NCBI GenBank assembly: GCA_047514575.1
Contig: JAKZYH010000639.1
Coordinates: 1-9,838 of the forward strand
Direction: 5' to 3'
Length of the DNA stretch: 9,838 bases
DNA from: CAUZIZ01 sp047514575
GTDB taxonomy: Bacteria; Acidobacteriota; UBA6911; RPQK01; JAJDTT01
Part shown: positions 7,685 through 9,838 of the stretch, in pieces
Layout: each line of letters begins with the position of its first letter
How positions within the stretch are numbered: the stretch's first letter is position 1
Made by a program: the position numbers and the translations under genes
The notes under the pieces: model-generated
What the model saw: the letters and a program-made list of their open reading frames with translations, nothing else
Told to the model about the DNA's origin: nothing
The model's database searches: none

Positions 7685-8419
7685 ATGGAGCCGAATAATG
7701 GTGAAAGGGCGGCGAGATTCGGAGAGTGGACCGCTGGATGCTACAACGTAGCCAAGATCGTTGCTCTTCTGGGGGCGGCTCTTTGGACGCTCTTCGAGTG
7801 GAACGTTTCGATCTTTCCAAGAGAGTCGCACCAGGATTTTCTACGGAAAGCCCAAAAGAGGACCGACCTCGCGGTGAAGATGGGCACGATCAAGTTCGAG
7901 CGACTGGACCGACCGGCTGGACAGTCAGGTTCTGAACCGAGCCTACGGCACGATCTCCTCATGCGAGGCGGGTGCACATTCACCAATCAAAGGGATTTCC
8001 CGATCGCTCTGCAGTCGAAAGCGTTGGTCCTCAGATTCGCAACGGGTATCGAGGAGCTTGTCGTTCCAGACCTGGATGAAACCGCGGGGTTTGCTCCCTT
8101 TCAGATCAACTGGTCGCGAGACTACAAGATTGACAGGGCAACGGCGTTTGGGCCCGTCAACGAAAGTGAGGGAGCGTCCATTCTGGAGAAGCGTGGGGTC
8201 AATCTTGTGCCCTTTTATGCGCCTGTTTCAGTTCACTGGAAACCTTTGGAAAAACGAAGGTTGATGGAACTGGACCTGGAGTTCTACGTCTACGGCGTCG
8301 ATCCGGAGACCAGCGAAGAGATTGAAGGTTCCCGACAAATCAAGCGCATTGCCCATCGAATGCTGCTCAAGCGAACCGGCTCTACTCAGGGGCTGGGCCG
8401 GACGTCTCGTCGGCGCTAG
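7685..8419 (+). CDS. Unrecognised membrane-anchored protein, single N-terminal helix
   Basis: I do not recognise a family for these 244 residues. The start is secure: GGAGG (7674-7678) stands six bases before the ATG. Residues about 20-44 (CYNVAKIVALLGAALWTLFE and the following WNVSIF) form one hydrophobic helix, too long and with too little cleavage character for a clear signal peptide, so an anchor is likelier. The remaining 200 residues alternate short hydrophobic and polar stretches (CTFTNQRDFPIALQSKALVLRF, split here as CTFTNQRDFP then IALQSKALVLRF; LMELDLEFYVYGVDPET), suggesting a beta-rich domain, perhaps immunoglobulin-like. The C-terminus is strongly basic (GLGRTSRRR). No catalytic motif stands out. 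Which side of the membrane the domain faces is unclear, because positive charges follow the helix as well as precede it. The divergent neighbour is the envelope acyltransferase, so a role in the envelope is possible but unproven. Confidence 0.7.
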   Translation: MEPNNGERAARFGEWTAGCYNVAKIVALLGAALWTLFEWNVSIFPRESHQDFLRKAQKRTDLAVKMGTIKFERLDRPAGQSGSEPSLRHDLLMRGGCTFTNQRDFPIALQSKALVLRFATGIEELVVPDLDETAGFAPFQINWSRDYKIDRATAFGPVNESEGASILEKRGVNLVPFYAPVSVHWKPLEKRRLMELDLEFYVYGVDPETSEEIEGSRQIKRIAHRMLLKRTGSTQGLGRTSRRR

Positions 8420-8451
8420 CGATTCAAGTGTTGTGGTCCCCGGGCAGGGCT

Positions 8452-8465
8452 CCTATCCAGATAGG
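8452..8465. repeat. Fourteen-base dyad between the unknown and VOC genes
   Basis: CCTATC-CA-GATAGG has perfect six-base arms around a two-base centre. It lies 33 bases after the stop of the unknown protein and 150 bases before the VOC start. Its size and geometry match the dyad at 7655-7668, though the arm sequence differs. It could be an operator for the VOC gene. No T-run follows, so it is not a terminator, and I saw no promoter of consensus quality in 8420-8614. Confidence 0.25.
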
Positions 8466-8614
8466 TCACAGTGCTCCCGGGATGTTGATAGCTGGGAGCT
8501 TTCCCGTTTGCTTCGACCAGGTGGTACAGTTTATGGTTGGTTTTTCTGAGGATCGTCAATTTTCGGGCACACGAGCATCCACGGATCGCGGGCCCGTTTA
8601 CTGGAGGTAGACTC

Positions 8615-9022
8615 ATGAAGGCGCTAGAACATGCAGCGATTATCGCAGACGACCCGGAAGCTCTGGTTGACTGGTACTGCACCACCCTCGGCTTCGAGTT
8701 GATCGCCAAGGGTGACCTGGTTCTCGATGGTAATCCGCTCACCTACCATTTCCTGGGCTTGCCAGGAGGAGCCCTGCTCGAGATCCTTCCTTCGAATCAG
8801 AAATCCCGCTCCAAGAAGGCCCCCGATGACGCCGGCATTCGGCATCTGGCTTTTCTGGTCGAAGACTTCGAAGCGTCTTGCCAGTCCCTTCGGGAAAAGG
8901 GACTGGAGCTCGGAGCTGAGCGGGAGTTGCCCGATGGGACCAAACTGGTGTTCTTCCCCGATCCGGAGGGTAACCTATTGCAGCTAGTCTATCGCACCAA
9001 GGCTCTTCGTCCCTGGCTGTAG
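8615..9022 (+). CDS. VOC superfamily protein (glyoxalase / dioxygenase fold)
   Basis: A small, probably cytoplasmic 135-residue protein of the vicinal oxygen chelate fold, made of two beta-alpha-beta-beta-beta modules. Such proteins usually bind a divalent metal and act as glyoxalases, dioxygenases, isomerases or drug-binding resistance proteins. The first module opens with LEHAAIIADDPEALVDWY and ends ALLEILP; the second opens with GIRHLAFLVEDFEA and ends FFPDPEGNLLQLV. The metal-site positions read His6, Glu56, His77 and Gln123; a Glu is usual in the fourth position, so Gln is slightly unusual but known in non-glyoxalase members. GGAGG (8603-8607) seven bases before the ATG at 8615 decides the start, although the frame is open upstream to 8537. 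No neighbouring gene shares an evident pathway, and the reaction cannot be assigned. Confidence 0.85.
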   Translation: MKALEHAAIIADDPEALVDWYCTTLGFELIAKGDLVLDGNPLTYHFLGLPGGALLEILPSNQKSRSKKAPDDAGIRHLAFLVEDFEASCQSLREKGLELGAERELPDGTKLVFFPDPEGNLLQLVYRTKALRPWL

Positions 9023-9045
9023 GGAAGTGAGCTGGGGCGGGACTA

Positions 9046-9063
9046 GAGTAAGACTCCGTTTTT
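9046..9063 (+). terminator. Weak possible terminator after the VOC gene
   Basis: GAGT-AAG-ACTC (9046-9056) is a four-base stem with a three-base loop, followed after CG by TTTTT (9059-9063). The order of stem and T-run fits an intrinsic terminator 23 bases after the stop codon, but the stem is short for one, so this is tentative. Confidence 0.25.
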
Positions 9064-9085
9064 ATACTGGGGTGGTAAAGGGTAT

Positions 9086-9107
9086 AACCTATTGATTCAA
9101 ATAGGTT
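9086..9107. repeat. Eight-base inverted repeat, AT-rich
   Basis: AACCTATT (9086-9093) and AATAGGTT (9100-9107) are perfect complements around GATTCA. Nested inside is the smaller palindrome TTGATTCAA (9092-9100). It lies 64 bases after the VOC stop and 244 bases before the last gene. No T-run follows. It shares the nine-base word ATTGATTCA with the dyad at 9211-9227, which favours a protein-binding site over a chance hairpin. Confidence 0.4.
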
Positions 9108-9122
9108 TGATGGATATGACTG

Positions 9123-9143
9123 CGATGCGTGTGGTCCGCATCG
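9123..9143. repeat. Seven-base GC-rich inverted repeat
   Basis: CGATGCG (9123-9129) and CGCATCG (9137-9143) are perfect complements with a seven-base loop. It begins 16 bases after the AT-rich dyad, so the two would form tandem stem-loops if transcribed. No T-run follows, so it is not a canonical terminator; it might still stabilise the VOC transcript end. Confidence 0.35.
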
Positions 9144-9210
9144 AGGAGCCACGACACGAATCCCAAAGGTAGGACGCGCGACCGTCTGACGGCCCTGATC
9201 CGATCCCCTC

Positions 9211-9227
9211 GGCATTGATTCATTGCC
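9211..9227. repeat. Imperfect 17-base palindrome containing ATTGATTCA
   Basis: GGCATTGATTCATTGCC pairs at seven of eight positions around a central T; only one T:T pair is mismatched. Its core ATTGATTCA (9214-9222) repeats the core of the dyad at 9086-9107, 123 bases earlier. It ends 56 bases before the -35 box of the candidate promoter of the last gene, a position suited to an activator site. Confidence 0.35.
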
Positions 9228-9283
9228 ATTAGCCTCCTTACCAGGTTGTCAGGTTAGCATACCCCGATCATCCCCGGCCCCCC

Positions 9284-9312
9284 TTGACCACCCACCTGAT
9301 GGCGACTACAGT
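9284..9312 (+). promoter_or_regulatory. Candidate sigma70-type promoter for the last gene
   Basis: TTGACC (9284-9289, five of six consensus bases) and TACAGT (9307-9312, four of six) are spaced by 17 bases. Transcription would start near 9319, giving a leader of about 32 bases that contains the GGAGG at 9339-9343. A third copy of GATTCA (9315-9320) falls at the predicted start point. The upstream gap 9023-9283 holds only the dyads listed separately and no gene that I can support. Confidence 0.45.
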
Positions 9313-9350
9313 CGGATTCACTGAGACCCCACTCGATCGGAGGTTTGGAC

Positions 9351-9838
9351 ATGAACACTTCACTCCACAATCGGCGTAGATTTCTAGGACGGATGGGCGC
9401 CGCCAGTCTTCTCCCTGCGGCAGCCAGCGAGCCCCTCTGGGCCGGCCTGACGAAAGGATTTGAGGAGGTTACGACCCGCCGATTCAGAAAGCACATCGGG
9501 GTCGCCAGAGAAGCGATCCTGGCAGAGCTGCGGCCTACCGCGAGTCAGCTGGAGCACGGCCTGAGATTGCACCGCGACTCGATCGTCTGTGACCTCTACG
9601 GGGGATCCCATCCGGTTCATCTCTGGGGGTTCTATTCACAGAGCATGAAGGAGTGGGCACTCCAGAGACTGTCCCAGGAAGAGGATCGCGCCAAGAGGAG
9701 AGAGCTGCTGCGCACCCTCCGCCCCCAGATCCGGAAGTGGCGAGCCCTGGAGTCGGTCCACGACCCGGGCTTCAAAGCCAACCACCGCCTGGCCTGGGAC
9801 ACGGCTCAGATCGACCTGGGTCTTGCCGACGTGGGTTC
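9351..9838 (+). CDS. Tat-exported protein, possibly peptidase M19-like dipeptidase (partial)
   Basis: An open frame of 162 codons runs off the right window edge. GGAGG (9339-9343) seven bases before the ATG supports the start. The N-terminus is a twin-arginine signal: NRRRFLGRMGAASLLPAAA (7-25), so the protein should be exported folded, to the periplasm or outside. The mature part begins with charged helices, then EHGLRLHRDSIVCDLYGG (68-85). That resembles the start of membrane dipeptidase (M19) barrels, where a strand ending in Asp opens the metal site. The usual His-x-Asp of that site is not visible: the Asp here is followed by LYGG. So the family call is a guess, and either a non-canonical M19 branch or another exported TIM-barrel hydrolase is possible. 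The catalytic residues would lie beyond the window. Confidence 0.6.
   Translation, partial: MNTSLHNRRRFLGRMGAASLLPAAASEPLWAGLTKGFEEVTTRRFRKHIGVAREAILAELRPTASQLEHGLRLHRDSIVCDLYGGSHPVHLWGFYSQSMKEWALQRLSQEEDRAKRRELLRTLRPQIRKWRALESVHDPGFKANHRLAWDTAQIDLGLADVG

Noticed and set aside
8537..8614. Upstream extension of the VOC frame to 8537
   Set aside because: The extra 26 residues do not fit the VOC fold, and the GGAGG directly before 8615 marks the real start.
9242..9255. CAGGTT direct repeat with an eight-base period
   Set aside because: Two short copies with no symmetry or link to a promoter box; indistinguishable from chance.

Overview
The window looks like chromosomal DNA from a GC-rich, Gram-negative-type bacterium, probably an uncultured soil or marine lineage. 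The grounds are strong GGAGG ribosome-binding sites, two twin-arginine (Tat) export signals, a Sec-exported gamma-glutamyltranspeptidase-like enzyme and an envelope acyltransferase. Acidobacteriota, Planctomycetota or Latescibacterota-like groups would fit, but this is a guess from protein style and not a phylogenetic result. I see no rRNA, tRNA, CRISPR array, insertion sequence or phage gene.

Layout. Bases 1-149 hold the last 48 codons of an MFS-type transporter. It is followed on the same strand by iolD (235-2109), the ring-opening enzyme of myo-inositol catabolism; the pairing suggests the end of an inositol or related polyol uptake and breakdown locus. A convergent gene (2124-3356, minus) encodes a Tat-exported alpha/beta hydrolase. 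From the other side of its start region a divergent gene (3591-5468, plus) encodes an exported gamma-glutamyltranspeptidase-family protein. Next comes a minus-strand membrane acyltransferase with a fused SGNH domain (5504-7459, TTG start). A divergent gene for an unrecognised membrane-anchored protein follows (7685-8419, plus), then a small VOC/glyoxalase-fold protein (8615-9022, plus). The 328-base gap at 9023-9350 has several dyad elements and a good promoter candidate. It leads into a Tat-exported protein cut off by the window end (9351-9838), perhaps a peptidase M19-like dipeptidase.

How the genes may work together. Apart from the transporter/iolD pair, the genes sit mostly as single transcription units with alternating strands, so one integrated pathway is not evident. 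A loose theme is nutrient scavenging and envelope work: a transporter with a catabolic enzyme, an exported esterase-like hydrolase, an exported GGT-family hydrolase, a possible exported dipeptidase and an envelope acyltransferase. The block from about 5504 to 8420 is visibly less GC-rich than its left flank and contains the acyltransferase and the unknown protein, so it may have a different history.

I did not find a clear new multi-gene system. The most interesting leads are the membrane-anchored unknown protein with two dyads and a direct repeat in its upstream region; the repeated GATTCA-centred dyads before the last gene; and the GGT-family enzyme that has a Gly where characterised enzymes have a His two residues after the catalytic Thr.
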